From CAZRIE01 sp964600075 (lineage in GTDB: Bacteria; Bacteroidota; Bacteroidia; Flavobacteriales; Flavobacteriaceae), in NCBI GenBank assembly GCA_964600075.1, contig CAZRIE010000012.1, forward strand, positions 6,788 to 70,787: DNA of 64,000 nt, read 5' to 3'. A program made the translations under genes and the position numbers. Positions 43,323 to 51,741 of this stretch are shown piece by piece. Numbering within the stretch: the first letter of the stretch is position 1; the number at the start of each line of letters is the position of its first letter. The notes beneath the pieces were generated by a model. It was not told the origin of the DNA. It saw nothing but the letters and a program-made list of their open reading frames with translations, and did no database searches.

Positions 43323-43964
43323 CTAAATTTCAATAGTGCCCTTAGGGCATTTTAGTAAAGCTTTTAAAACAATTTTCTTCGCTTTTTCGATATGGAATTC
43401 CAATCCCAGTTTTTCGAAGGTTTCTCCAAATTGGTCGGGGTCTGGGTGTGTTCCATACAGTTCGACCAATTTACAACCCATATTTGGTAATTCATTATGT
43501 GGGTGGGTTTCGGTTTGGGTCCAATCGATCATAAATGGCATGATCTCAACTTCGGGAATTGGTAAGGGCAGAACAAGTTGCCATTTCAACAAAGAACCCT
43601 TTGCGGTAGTTCTATTTCCGCTCGAGATGCTTCCCATTTTTGGGTCATACGTTTTTAAAATGGTACTGTCCGTATCAAGTTGTTCCGATTTTAAGGCCCA
43701 TCGCGTAATTTGGTTTTTCGTTAGTACATCTGTTCCCATCCACCTTGGAGGTTTAACCTCGGTATTGGTGCCATCGGCTGCTAAGAGTTCTAGGTATATT
43801 CCTCTGTCTAGACTGATTAGTGCATTTTTGGTACCGAAGGTTTTATGATATCCTCCAAAAATAGGCCGTACCCCCAACTTCTTCTCAAAATCGGAAATGG
43901 CACTATCCAAATCAAAAACAGTATAAACGATATGATCTATCTGTCTTTTGTTCGTTTCTCTCAT
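43323..43964 (-). CDS. VOC / glyoxalase-like domain protein
   Basis: A 213-residue protein with a single N-terminal VOC half-domain: IDHIVYTVFDLDSAISDFEKKLGV with the metal-binding His, GGYHKTFGTKNALISL and YLELLA with the Glu ligand. The second half (PLPIPEVEIMPFMIDW) is like the glyoxalase-3-type proteins. Substrate unknown. A TTG - 18 bp - TACCTTTG promoter ends only 8 bases before the chosen ATG, so the transcript could be nearly leaderless, or the start could be different. Linked to the DUF6503 gene downstream. Confidence 0.8.
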   Translation of the reverse strand: MRETNKRQIDHIVYTVFDLDSAISDFEKKLGVRPIFGGYHKTFGTKNALISLDRGIYLELLAADGTNTEVKPPRWMGTDVLTKNQITRWALKSEQLDTDSTILKTYDPKMGSISSGNRTTAKGSLLKWQLVLPLPIPEVEIMPFMIDWTQTETHPHNELPNMGCKLVELYGTHPDPDQFGETFEKLGLEFHIEKAKKIVLKALLKCPKGTIEI

Positions 43965-43972
43965 TTATAACA

Positions 43973-44001
43973 CAAAGGTATTCGAAAGATAGATCGGCCA
44001 A
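43973..44001 (-). promoter_or_regulatory. Promoter of the VOC-DUF6503 unit
   Basis: Minus-strand TTG (43999-44001), 18 bases, TACCTTTG (43973-43980). Both elements match the Bacteroidetes -33/-7 pattern. The -7 box is 8 bp from the ATG at 43964. Confidence 0.65.
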
Positions 44002-44100
44002 TAGTACTTTTGAGAAAATAAAACGTGTTTATTGAAAAGGTATTTCCTGAAATTACCAGTCATTTTCGCTTTCTGGCTACAATGGCGTTCATCGCCGAGA

Positions 44101-44108
44101 TACTTTTG
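44101..44108 (+). promoter_or_regulatory. -7 promoter element of the damaged SDR gene
   Basis: TACTTTTG, full match to TAnnTTTG, 34 bases before ATG 44143. The promoter is still good while the gene behind it is broken. Confidence 0.55.
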
Positions 44109-44142
44109 TGTTATATCTATAAAACAATTTAAAAATCATATC

Positions 44143-44847
44143 ATGAGTAAAAGAGCATTGGTTATTGGAGGTAGTAGCGGAATAGGAAAAGCAACTGCCG
44201 AAAACCTTTTAAGAGATGCTATTGAAGTGCATGTTGTAGACACCAATAAGGACAAATTAGAAGTTTTCAAAAATTCTTCTTCCGGAAATTTGACCGTTCA
44301 CAAGGTTGATATTACCAATGAAAGCGAAATGAGTGCCTTGAACAATACCATCAACGATTGGGACGGGCTAGACTATCTGGTAAACGCATCGGGTATTTTC
44401 GGACCTAAGCCTTTTTTAGAACATAGCATCGCCGATTACGATTCGTACATGAACTTAAACCGAGCGTTCTTTTTTATTACTCAAACGGCTGCCAAGAAAA
44501 TGGCGGCTAACGATGGCGGTGCTATTGTAAACGTAGGTTCGATGTGGGCCAAGCAAGTGATCAAGGCAACGCCTTCTTCCGCATATTCTATGCAAAAAGC
44601 AGGCCTGCATTCGTTGACCCAGCATTTGGCGATGCAGCTTGCCGACCATAAAATTCGAGTAAACGCAGTTTCTCCGGCAGTCGTTGAAACTCCTGTTTAC
44701 GATAGTGTTTTTGGTGGAAAAGATCAAGCTCATAAAGCTTTGCAAGGCTTCCATGGTTTTCATCCGATAGGCCGCTACGGAAAACCAGAAGATGTAGCCG
44801 ATGTCATTTAGGATACCGATGGCGGTGTAATGGCAGGGAGGAATTAG
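44143..44847 (+). pseudogene. SDR family oxidoreductase with an internal deletion and a stop near its C-terminus
   Basis: Begins like an intact SDR (RALVIGGSSGIGKATAENL, NASGIFG, Ser in IVNVGSMWA, Tyr-Lys in YSMQKAG) and reaches GKPEDVADVI, where family members continue with about 15 residues such as FLLSDxASWVTGAIW. Here a TAG (44809-44811) follows at once, then in the same frame DTDGGVMAGRN and a TAG at 44845-44847. So about 45 bp have been lost in frame and the remaining Trp codon of IWDTDGG was changed to TAG. The last residues normally complete the active-site wall; the product of 222 residues is probably impaired but conceivably folds. It lies ahead of an amine oxidase and an AraC regulator. 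Confidence 0.8.
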
Positions 44848-44868
44848 ACGTAATTGAATAATGTCACC

Positions 44869-44920
44869 CTGAGCGCAGTTGAAGGGCATAAGAACGCCAA
44901 TAGTCTTCGACTGCGCTCAG
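44869..44920. repeat. Long inverted repeat (REP-like hairpin) between the SDR and amine oxidase genes
   Basis: Arms CTGAGCGCAGTTGAAG (44869-44884) and CTTCGACTGCGCTCAG (44905-44920) are complementary over 16 positions with one G-T pair, around a 20-base loop. The outer flanks GTCACC and ACTGA resemble the GTCACCCTGAGCGCAG palindromes known from Bacteroidetes intergenic regions. May serve as a terminator or be a mobile REP-type element. A half copy with CACTTAGCGCAGCCGAAGTG lies at 34033-34052. Confidence 0.75.
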
Positions 44921-45027
44921 ACTGAAATATCACCAAATTCAAAAGATTGCTTCGTCGTTAGTTTGTTTTTGGTAAATATGCTTTTCGCAACTACGTATTT
45001 CAAAAAGCAGTAATTTCACTTAGAACT

Positions 45028-46086
45028 ATGATGCAAAATCAACACACAAAATATATAATCGTAGGTGCCGGGTTATCTGGGCTTACTTCCGCTTACCAAT
45101 TGCAAAAATCAGGGGAGACTGAATTCGTTATTCTGGAGTCTAGAGAACGTATTGGCGGTCGCATACTGACAAATGAGAGTGTCGATTTGGGAGCGACTTG
45201 GTTTCAGGCCCATCATGAAAATGTTTTGGATTTACTGGATGAACTGCGAATCGATAAATTCTACCAATATAGCAGAGGCCGAAGCGTTCTGGTCTACAGC
45301 ACCATGGCACCCGAACATTATTTTGAGAACGACCCCAATGCGCCATCGGCCTATCGTATAGCAGGAGGTTCCAAGGCCATAATACAGGCTTTGGCCGAAA
45401 AATTTGTCGATAAAATTAAAACCGATACGGTTGTTAGGGCCATCAATTCAACGAATGATACACTTAGGATTGAAACCGATGGAGGCATATTTACCGCTGA
45501 AAAGGTGATTGTCACCATTCCACCAAAAATCGCCACACGAATTGATTTTTCTCCTGAACTTCCGAAAGCTGTCGCCCAAGCCATGGAGAAGACCCATACA
45601 TGGATGAGCAATGCCATGAAAGTGGGACTGACTTTCAAAAAAGCATTTTGGAGGGATAAAGATCTCTCAGGTACGGTCATCGGGCAGGTTGGCGCGGTTA
45701 CCGAATTGTATGACCATTCAGACGTTAAAGATGAGCAATATGCACTGATGGGCTTTATCAACGAAGGGCTTCGGGAAGTTTCCGCAGATGTACGAAAACG
45801 GCGAATATTGGATTATCTATCAAAATATTTAGGAAGAGAAATATTGGATCATCTAACCTATACCGAAAAAGACTGGTCGCAAGACCGAAATACTTCGTGC
45901 GAGACCATTAAGTCAATCTATATGAGTCCGTCTTACGGTAATCCCGTTTTCGGGGAAGCTTATATGGCTGGTAGGCTGCTATTCTCTGGCGCGGAAACTT
46001 CGCCGGTATATGGCGGTTATATGGATGGTGCCATATTTAGTGGTATCAAGGCTGCCGAGAAAGTCTTAGGAAGAAAACCCGACTAA
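45028..46086 (+). CDS. Flavin amine oxidase family FAD protein
   Basis: A 352-residue flavoprotein: YIIVGAGLSGLTSAYQLQ (FAD loop), VILESRERIGGRI (GG motif of amine oxidases), SVDLGATWF, and the C-terminal LFSGAETSPVYGGYMDGAIFSGIKAAEKV, the closing FAD motif of monoamine oxidases. Length is slightly short of typical members. Substrate (amine, carotenoid or other) is unknown. Start could be ATG 45028 or 45031. AraC gene follows after 18 bp, so it may control this oxidase and the SDR. Confidence 0.85.
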   Translation: MMQNQHTKYIIVGAGLSGLTSAYQLQKSGETEFVILESRERIGGRILTNESVDLGATWFQAHHENVLDLLDELRIDKFYQYSRGRSVLVYSTMAPEHYFENDPNAPSAYRIAGGSKAIIQALAEKFVDKIKTDTVVRAINSTNDTLRIETDGGIFTAEKVIVTIPPKIATRIDFSPELPKAVAQAMEKTHTWMSNAMKVGLTFKKAFWRDKDLSGTVIGQVGAVTELYDHSDVKDEQYALMGFINEGLREVSADVRKRRILDYLSKYLGREILDHLTYTEKDWSQDRNTSCETIKSIYMSPSYGNPVFGEAYMAGRLLFSGAETSPVYGGYMDGAIFSGIKAAEKVLGRKPD

Positions 46087-46104
46087 GTTGGTAATGACAA
46101 GCCA

Positions 46105-46986
46105 ATGAAGAAAAAGGATACGAAAATAGGGCATTATCACCTTCACAAAGCACATCCTGAAAAATTACAGTTTGAACTATATGATTTGAACTCGTATCGG
46201 AAGAAGAGTGGCGAGCAAGCAGCAAAAGCCCATTCACACAGTTATTACCAGATTATTTGGTTCTTTGATGACGGGGGCAGGCATACTGTGGATTTCAAAA
46301 CTTTCGATATTTGTAAAAATACCATCTTATTTATCGCCAAAGACCAGATACATGCCTTCGACGCTAATTTTGAAGTCAATGGCTGGCTGATTCATTTTAA
46401 CGAAAGCTTTTTTATGCATTCGGATGTCGATATTTTCTTGAAATATAACATCTTCAACTCATTACAGAACCCCAGTTACGTCATCAACGCAGAAACCGCG
46501 AAAATAGGTATTTCCTATCTCTCTCTGATAGCAAAGGAACTTGCCCAAAAACATCATTTCGGTTATGAGGAAATCATTCGTTTTTTGTTAAAATCGTTCC
46601 TTATCAACCTGGAACGTATCCACCAAAAAAATACTAAAAAAAGTCTCGAAATCAATAGCCTATATGAACTGCAATTTTACAAATTCAAGGAACTCGTCGA
46701 GGATAATTACTCAAAGGCATTTTCAGTAAAGAGCTATGCCAATCTTTTAAACATCTCCACAAAGACATTGACGACAATAACGAAATCTATTGTAAGCAAA
46801 TCACCTTCACGATTGATTTCTGAACGCGTAGTGCTTGAGGCCAAACGACTCTTGACGTTTACGACACTGCAAGTAGGGGAAGTAGCTTACAAAACTGGGT
46901 TTGATGATGCCTCTTATTTCGTGAAATATTTCAAAAGACATGTGGGTAGCTCTCCAACTAGCTATCGCAATGGACAATCTCAGTAA
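46105..46986 (+). CDS. AraC family transcriptional regulator
   Basis: A 293-residue regulator: N-terminal cupin-like sensory domain (HSHSYYQIIWFFDDGG, ILFIAKDQIHAFD, GWLIHFNESFF) and a C-terminal AraC-type helix-turn-helix pair (FSVKSYANLLNISTKTL, VGEVAYKTGFDDASYFVKYFKRHVGSSPTSYR). The HTH is intact. It lies 18 bp behind the amine oxidase gene on the same strand and probably responds to a small molecule to control the oxidase operon. Ligand unknown. Confidence 0.9.
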   Translation: MKKKDTKIGHYHLHKAHPEKLQFELYDLNSYRKKSGEQAAKAHSHSYYQIIWFFDDGGRHTVDFKTFDICKNTILFIAKDQIHAFDANFEVNGWLIHFNESFFMHSDVDIFLKYNIFNSLQNPSYVINAETAKIGISYLSLIAKELAQKHHFGYEEIIRFLLKSFLINLERIHQKNTKKSLEINSLYELQFYKFKELVEDNYSKAFSVKSYANLLNISTKTLTTITKSIVSKSPSRLISERVVLEAKRLLTFTTLQVGEVAYKTGFDDASYFVKYFKRHVGSSPTSYRNGQSQ

Positions 46987-47032
46987 TTCACAATGATAAT
47001 TTAACGTGAATAATGGAAAAACGTCTGAGGCC

Positions 47033-47072
47033 GGATTTTTCTGTTCTCGGACCCTGAAGGGTGGAAAAATCC
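47033..47072. repeat. Nested hairpin in the AraC-amidase gap
   Basis: GGATTTTTC (47033-47041) pairs with GAAAAATCC (47064-47072), enclosing ACCCT-GA-AGGGT (47051-47062). The rest of the 314-bp gap 46987-47300 holds no gene. Confidence 0.55.
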
Positions 47073-47199
47073 TTAATAGTTAGAAAATTATTGCCTTTTA
47101 AGGTTTGGAACGATAATTTTCGAATTAAAATGACCTTGCCATTATTTAAGTCGATTTGCCTGCGAAGCGATTGTTGAATAAATCGTTAACTAAATTTTT

Positions 47200-47229
47200 A
47201 GAACCCTAGCTAATTTGAGCAAGGGTTCT
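47200..47229 (+). terminator. Terminator-like stem-loop before the amidase gene
   Basis: AGAACCCT (47200-47207) pairs with AGGGTTCT (47222-47229) around a 14-base loop and is followed by TTAATTTT. It is 214 bp behind the AraC stop, so it may end that transcript or be a leader attenuator of the amidase. Confidence 0.5.
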
Positions 47230-47300
47230 TTAATTTTGTAGGGATGCAGAATTTGTTTTAGGCATTGTTTTTGATTTTTGTTAGCGGATAACTTGTATAA

Positions 47301-48374
47301 ATGAATCGTATTTTTCAATTCCATATTCAGATATTACCCCTTTTTGTAGTGTTGATAGGGATATCTCTTTCTTCCTTCTCCCAAGATTCTTTGCAAGTTG
47401 TCGTTGCGGAAAAAGGCGACGGCATTCTTTCTTTGTTGAGAAAGCAAGGTGTAAACCCCTATGATCATTATGATGATTTCATTGCCATGAATATGGATAA
47501 CCTTCGCGATAGCGTGCATTTGTACGCCGGACGAGAATATCGTATTCCAACAATGAAGTTGGGTACGGTCGCTATCATAGATTCCATACAAAAGAAGACT
47601 ACTGAAATAAAAAAAATAGAGGGTAAGGACTTTACTATTTTCGGGAAAGACCATGCAACTGTGCTAACGAAAAGTGAGCAACTGAAGAATACCGTCTACT
47701 ATTTGGTTTCCGGTCACGGGGGCCCTGACCCAGGCGCCATGGCCAAGTATGCGGGAAAGTCGATTGCCGAAGACGAGTACGCATACGATATTACATTGCG
47801 GTTGGCCAAAGAGCTTATTTCCCATGGGGCATTGGTGTATATCATAATCCGCGATAAGAACGATGGCATTCGTGATGATCGTGTTTTGAAGATTGATCAT
47901 GATGAGGTGGCCTATCCGAATAAGGTTATTCCACTGAATCAAGTGGCGCGTTTAAAACAACGGGTCGAAATCGTAAATGAACTGTACAAAAAGAACCGTG
48001 GCAAATATCAGCGCCTGATCGTAACCCATGTAGATAGCCGCAGCAAGGGGCAAAATATCGATGTTTTTTTTTACCATCATGAAAAAAGTAAGAACGGTAA
48101 GAAATTGGCGGAGAGTATTCACAAGACCTTCCAGAGAAACTATAAAAAATACCAGCCCAATCGCATCTATTCAGGTACTTTTGAGGACAGAACTTCATTG
48201 TACCTCGTAAAGAAAACCTACCCTGCGATGACCTTTATCGAGGTGGGCAACATTCGTAACAAAAAAGACCAACAGCGCATCTTGGATCCTGATAACCGGC
48301 AAGCCCTGGCAAAATGGATTTCAGAGGGGGTTTTGCTAGACTATGACAGCGGAGAAATAGGACCGATACGCTAA
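47301..48374 (+). CDS. N-acetylmuramoyl-L-alanine amidase (Amidase_3) family protein
   Basis: Cleaves the amide between muramic acid and the peptide stem in cell-wall peptidoglycan. A 357-residue exported protein: signal ends SSFSQ, then a small region resembling a LysM-type module (QVVVAEKGDGILSLLRKQG, about 30-80), and an Amidase_3 domain with metal ligands in LVSGHGGPDPGAMA, EDEYAYD (Glu) and LIVTHVDSRS (His), plus IEVGNIRNKKD near the C-terminus (Glu). The amidase motif is HGGPDPG rather than HGGxDxG, within family range. No neighbour in the same direction for a transport system. Confidence 0.85.
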   Translation: MNRIFQFHIQILPLFVVLIGISLSSFSQDSLQVVVAEKGDGILSLLRKQGVNPYDHYDDFIAMNMDNLRDSVHLYAGREYRIPTMKLGTVAIIDSIQKKTTEIKKIEGKDFTIFGKDHATVLTKSEQLKNTVYYLVSGHGGPDPGAMAKYAGKSIAEDEYAYDITLRLAKELISHGALVYIIIRDKNDGIRDDRVLKIDHDEVAYPNKVIPLNQVARLKQRVEIVNELYKKNRGKYQRLIVTHVDSRSKGQNIDVFFYHHEKSKNGKKLAESIHKTFQRNYKKYQPNRIYSGTFEDRTSLYLVKKTYPAMTFIEVGNIRNKKDQQRILDPDNRQALAKWISEGVLLDYDSGEIGPIR

Positions 48375-48408
48375 ACGACTATTTTTCTATAGAAATGTTT
48401 TCGATCAA

Positions 48409-48729
48409 TTAACCACCCGTTTTTATCAAATCTGCTATGGCGTTCGCTTGTTCTTCAAAGCGTTAAAAATCTTCCGGTAAGACCCGCTACGTTTTAATGA
48501 CTTTAGCTTTGATTGCACATAACTCTTTGATCTTATGATATACTTTCTGGGGGTCTTCAATTTGGAAGCTTTTCAAATTCCCTTGTTCTCGGTGTTTCCT
48601 TCCTTTTTCCGAGGTGCGAAAACAGTTTTTTCGTGAATCTAATACGAATCTACTCCGACCATTTTTTATGCTGTAAGACTTCGGGTAGCGCAGGTCCCAA
48701 AAGAAATCGCAGGACATTTTTCCATTCAA
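48409..48729 (-). pseudogene. Remnant of a gene interrupted by two in-frame stops
   Basis: From ATG 48729 the frame encodes 80 residues (CDFFWDLRYPKSYSIKNG, RSRFVLDSRKNCFRTSEKG, GNLKSFQIEDPQKVYHKIKEL), stops at TAG 48487-48489, continues as RVLPEDF, stops again at TAA 48463-48465, then reads RFEEQANAIADLIKTGG to a TAA at 48409-48411. All three segments stay in one frame and look like one small protein of about 105 residues. I do not recognise the family. The upstream edge abuts the promoter of the WYL fragment. Confidence 0.6.
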
Positions 48730-48768
48730 AGATAAAAAATGGAATTTCCCGTATTATCTTTATAATAA

Positions 48769-49062
48769 ATGGGAAATAGGAAAAGTACTATTGATATATT
48801 ACTGCTAATTGAAGAGGCTATAAAAGACCGAGTCGTGCTTTCGCTTGCGTACCGTTCTACCGCCAATGGAAATAGATCGGAACGTGATATCGAACCCTTG
48901 GCACTATACTTTACCCAAGACCGATGGATGATGGTTGCCTATTGCAGAATGCGAAAAGCGTGGCGGGCATTTCGACTGGATGCCATTATTGGAATTGAAA
49001 AGACACTGGAAGCCTTCCCTCCAAATCAGTTCGAACTTTCCGATTATTTTGAAAAACGATAA
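48769..49062 (+). pseudogene. WYL-domain fragment of a YafY-like regulator
   Basis: Only the WYL domain remains: LLIEEAIKDRVVLSLAYRS, IEPLALYFTQDRWMMVAYCRMRKAWRAFRLD and NQFELSDYFEKR, 97 residues, against about 230 for full YafY-type regulators with an N-terminal HTH. The N-terminal half is absent upstream, where the intergenic space holds a different gene remnant on the other strand. A TATCTTTA promoter-like box sits directly before ATG 48769, so the fragment may be expressed as a stand-alone WYL protein. Without DNA-binding part it would not be a repressor by itself. Confidence 0.65.
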
Positions 49063-49126
49063 AAGAAAAAAGGAATCCAAGATGCTTTATGGGTACTGAG
49101 AAAGTTGTCCAATTTCAACTGGTATA

Positions 49127-49197
49127 AATTGGCCCCTTCTTGCTTCCGACGAGTGACCATAGGAACGAGAGGAAAGAAAAACTTTAGGGGTGTCCAT
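49127..49197 (-). repeat. Interspersed repeat R1, copy 4 (inverted)
   Basis: In reverse orientation shows GGCCCCTTCTTGCTTCCGAC, GAACGAGAGGAAAG and CTTTAGGGGTGT, matching the other R1 copies. Located between the WYL fragment and the glycosyltransferase at 49258. Confidence 0.82.
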
Positions 49198-49257
49198 CGG
49201 AATGCAGCTTTCATGTACAATGGATTACAAGTGGGATAACGGGTAATTAAAAGAAAA

Positions 49258-49962
49258 TCAAGAAGCTATTTTTCGTCTATAATATTCGTAGAGGGTATCC
49301 GGCCCGGCCCCCATAAGATTTTTAAGATGTATAACCCCAAAATGAAATTGTAATTTTACGGTACCCCGCTGTTTATATTTTCGGGCCGAAGTAATTACCC
49401 TTTGGCTCAGTACTAAGAAATTTGTCTTTTTGTAAAGTCGGCCGATGAACTCACTATCTTCATAAATGATATAATTTTCATTAAATCCCTTTGTCTTTCG
49501 GAACAACCTTTGGGTTACATAGAGCGATTGATCACCGCCACGGCATATTTTATGGTTGATTCTAGAGAACCAAGAAAAAAAGGATAGAAACTTGTTCGAA
49601 GAGTCGAACTGCATTCTAAAACAGCCTGCCTCTGTCCCTTTAGCGGCCGCATTTAGAATATGTTTGTCGAAATTCTTAGGGGGAAAGGTATCTGCATGCA
49701 AAAAATAAAGAATTTTTCCTTTCGCACGCCAAGCACCATAGTTCATCTGTTTTGCACGCCCCTTTTTTGAGTGTAACACGATGGCACCAAAATCAGAGGC
49801 TATTTCTGTTGTACCGTCAGTACTTCCTCCATCGACTACAAGAATCTCCGAAATATTTTTTGTCAAGCTATTTTCTTGTAAATAGCGCAAAAGTTCACCA
49901 ATATATTTCGCCTCGTTCAAAACAGGAATGATAATACTAATCTTGAAGCTATTTTTTATCAT
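49258..49962 (-). CDS. Glycosyltransferase family 2, TIGR04283 (arsenosugar-biosynthesis-associated) type
   Basis: A 234-residue GT2 protein: ISIIIPVLNEAKYIGELL, LVVDGGSTDGTTEIA, AKQMNYGAWRAKGKILYFLHADTFPP (DxD as HADT) and MGAGPDTLYEYYRRK at the C-terminus. Beyond GT2 the pattern matches the TIGR04283 group, found with arsenosugar genes. 173 bp after purine nucleoside phosphorylase. Together with the two genes upstream it forms the glycosyl part of an arsenosugar cluster, but no ArsM or ArsS gene is present in this window. Confidence 0.82.
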   Translation of the reverse strand: MIKNSFKISIIIPVLNEAKYIGELLRYLQENSLTKNISEILVVDGGSTDGTTEIASDFGAIVLHSKKGRAKQMNYGAWRAKGKILYFLHADTFPPKNFDKHILNAAAKGTEAGCFRMQFDSSNKFLSFFSWFSRINHKICRGGDQSLYVTQRLFRKTKGFNENYIIYEDSEFIGRLYKKTNFLVLSQRVITSARKYKQRGTVKLQFHFGVIHLKNLMGAGPDTLYEYYRRKIAS

Positions 49963-50135
49963 AGGAATTGCAGTCGTAATCTGTTTCGGGTTCGCTGTGG
50001 AATTAGTATGATAGAACTTTTAAACCTTACATTTTATGGAAAAGTTTAGTTGCTACCGTAAAAATTTCCAAGTAGTTTAAGGTTTTTTAGAAGTTTGTGA
50101 GTTTATAAAGATTGTTTTTTTCGGTAATCCGTAAA

Positions 50136-50951
50136 TCATAATGTTTTAATCAATTCCCTAAAGAGTTTTACCATCTTTGGCTCGGTATTTTCGGCGATTT
50201 CAATGATATCCTGAATATTGACCGGTTTCAGATTATCGGGATCGCACTCATCTGTCAAGACGGAGATCGCGACAATAGGTAGTCGCAAATGGTTGGCCAC
50301 AATAACTTCGGGTACAGTACTCATACCCACGGCATCGGCACCGATAATTTTCAGCATCCGATATTCGGCCTTGGTTTCCAGTTGTGGACCTACTACTGAG
50401 GCATAGACACCTTGGCGTAAAGTGATGCCTTCTTTCTTGGCAATTTTTATCAGTTTCTCACGCATCTCAATATCATAAGGTTCGGCCATATCGGTATAAC
50501 GGTCGCCGAATTGACTCACGTTCTTAAACGCCAAAGGAGAACCGCCTTGAAGGTTGATGTGGTCTTCAATCAACATCATATCACCTTTTTTATAATTGAG
50601 ATTGATGGCCCCTGCCGCATTGGAAATGAAAAGCTTCTGGATGCCCAATTGGCGCATGACTCTTATTGGGTAGGTAATATCCAAGAAATCGTACCCTTCA
50701 TACAGGTGGAAACGCCCTTGCATCACCACGGTTTTTTTTCCTTCTAGCTTACCGTAGATCAATTTGCCCGAATGAAACTCGACGGTCGCCAAAGGAAAAA
50801 AGGGAATTTGGTTGTAATGTGCCTCGATAGGGTTTTCTATCTCGTCGGCCAATTTGCCTAGGCCTGTACCTAAAACAATACCGATTTCAGGGGTGTCAAA
50901 TCCCTTGCTTTGTAAATACGTGGTTGATTCATCGAGTTGTTTCTGTCTCAT
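50136..50951 (-). CDS. Purine nucleoside phosphorylase (PNP-I)
   Basis: Phosphorolysis of purine nucleosides to base and ribose-1-phosphate; trimeric PNP type. 271 residues: GIVLGTGLGKLADEI (phosphate loop), GRFHLYEGYD (ribose), ISNAAGAIN (base pocket), AVGMSTVPEVIVA (with the Met-Ser region) and the C-terminal helix. Overlaps the TIGR04282 gene by 4 bp (ATGA), so they are translated together. In arsenosugar clusters this enzyme is thought to release adenine from an arsenical nucleoside; otherwise it serves purine salvage. Confidence 0.92.
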   Translation of the reverse strand: MRQKQLDESTTYLQSKGFDTPEIGIVLGTGLGKLADEIENPIEAHYNQIPFFPLATVEFHSGKLIYGKLEGKKTVVMQGRFHLYEGYDFLDITYPIRVMRQLGIQKLFISNAAGAINLNYKKGDMMLIEDHINLQGGSPLAFKNVSQFGDRYTDMAEPYDIEMREKLIKIAKKEGITLRQGVYASVVGPQLETKAEYRMLKIIGADAVGMSTVPEVIVANHLRLPIVAISVLTDECDPDNLKPVNIQDIIEIAENTEPKMVKLFRELIKTL

Positions 50952-51625
50952 TTTTCGAGCTGTTTTAAGAAAGGTCGGAACGCTTCGACATCTTTAATAT
51001 CTTCATAAAGATCCACGTCGTTGCGCTCATCTAGAATATTAAGGTTTTCGTTTTTTAAATCTTTTAGGCTGTCCTTTAGAACGGTTTCATTGCCCCAATC
51101 TTTATGCTGAAAAAGTTCGGGCTTAAAGGTTTTCATGCCTAAAAGGTAGTAGCCGCCATCCTTCGCGGGGCCGATTACAAAATCGTTTTCCTTTAATTCT
51201 GAAAATGCATCTTGCAGATTCTTTTCACTGAGATCGTACATATCGCTTCCTATAATAATGATTCGTTCGAAGCCAGATGCGAAACCCTCTTGAAAGGCGT
51301 TGGCCATACGTATGCCAAGATGTTCGCCTTGTTGTAGTTTTTTATCGTAAAAGCTGGGATCCCAGATATCATCTTCCCAAATCTCTTCCGAATACCAAAC
51401 TTGCTTGGCCGCATTTAGGTTTTTTGTGATGGAAACGGTGTGGTCAAGCAAAAATCTATAAATATCCAGTGCTGTTTCATTTCCTACTGTAGCTGCAAGG
51501 CGCGTTTTACACTTTCCCAATTGGGGGTTGCGTGTAAATATTAGAAGCAGGCTTTTAGAAGCGACGTTATGGTAATTCACGGTAGGGGCTCCTTTTTGTT
51601 TTTCTTTGGGAAGGATTATGCTCAA
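50948..51625 (-). CDS. TIGR04282 / DUF2064 family transferase, arsenosugar-cluster type
   Basis: A 225-residue protein: LLLIFTRNPQLGKCKTRLAATVG at the N-terminus, IIGSDMYDLSEKNLQDAF, VIGPAKDGGYYLLGM and WGNETVLKDSL, the motifs of the DUF2064/TIGR04282 family, a nucleotidyltransferase-like glycosyltransferase. It is co-translated with PNP, and in other genomes occurs with arsS and arsM. The N-terminal ~20 residues look like extra sequence; a later start may be used. Confidence 0.83.
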   Translation of the reverse strand: MSIILPKEKQKGAPTVNYHNVASKSLLLIFTRNPQLGKCKTRLAATVGNETALDIYRFLLDHTVSITKNLNAAKQVWYSEEIWEDDIWDPSFYDKKLQQGEHLGIRMANAFQEGFASGFERIIIIGSDMYDLSEKNLQDAFSELKENDFVIGPAKDGGYYLLGMKTFKPELFQHKDWGNETVLKDSLKDLKNENLNILDERNDVDLYEDIKDVEAFRPFLKQLEK

Positions 51626-51741
51626 GGGTTATCTAAATTCAGGGTTAGCGGTTAACAGTTCAAGTGTCAAGCTCAAACAAGGTTTATGAGTTTATGGAAA
51701 AGATTCAAATATCAAATACAAACGCAAAAAGATACTTTTGA

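Noticed and set aside
48487..48729. An intact 80-residue gene
   Set aside because: Clear protein-like sequence continues in the same frame beyond two stops to 48409.
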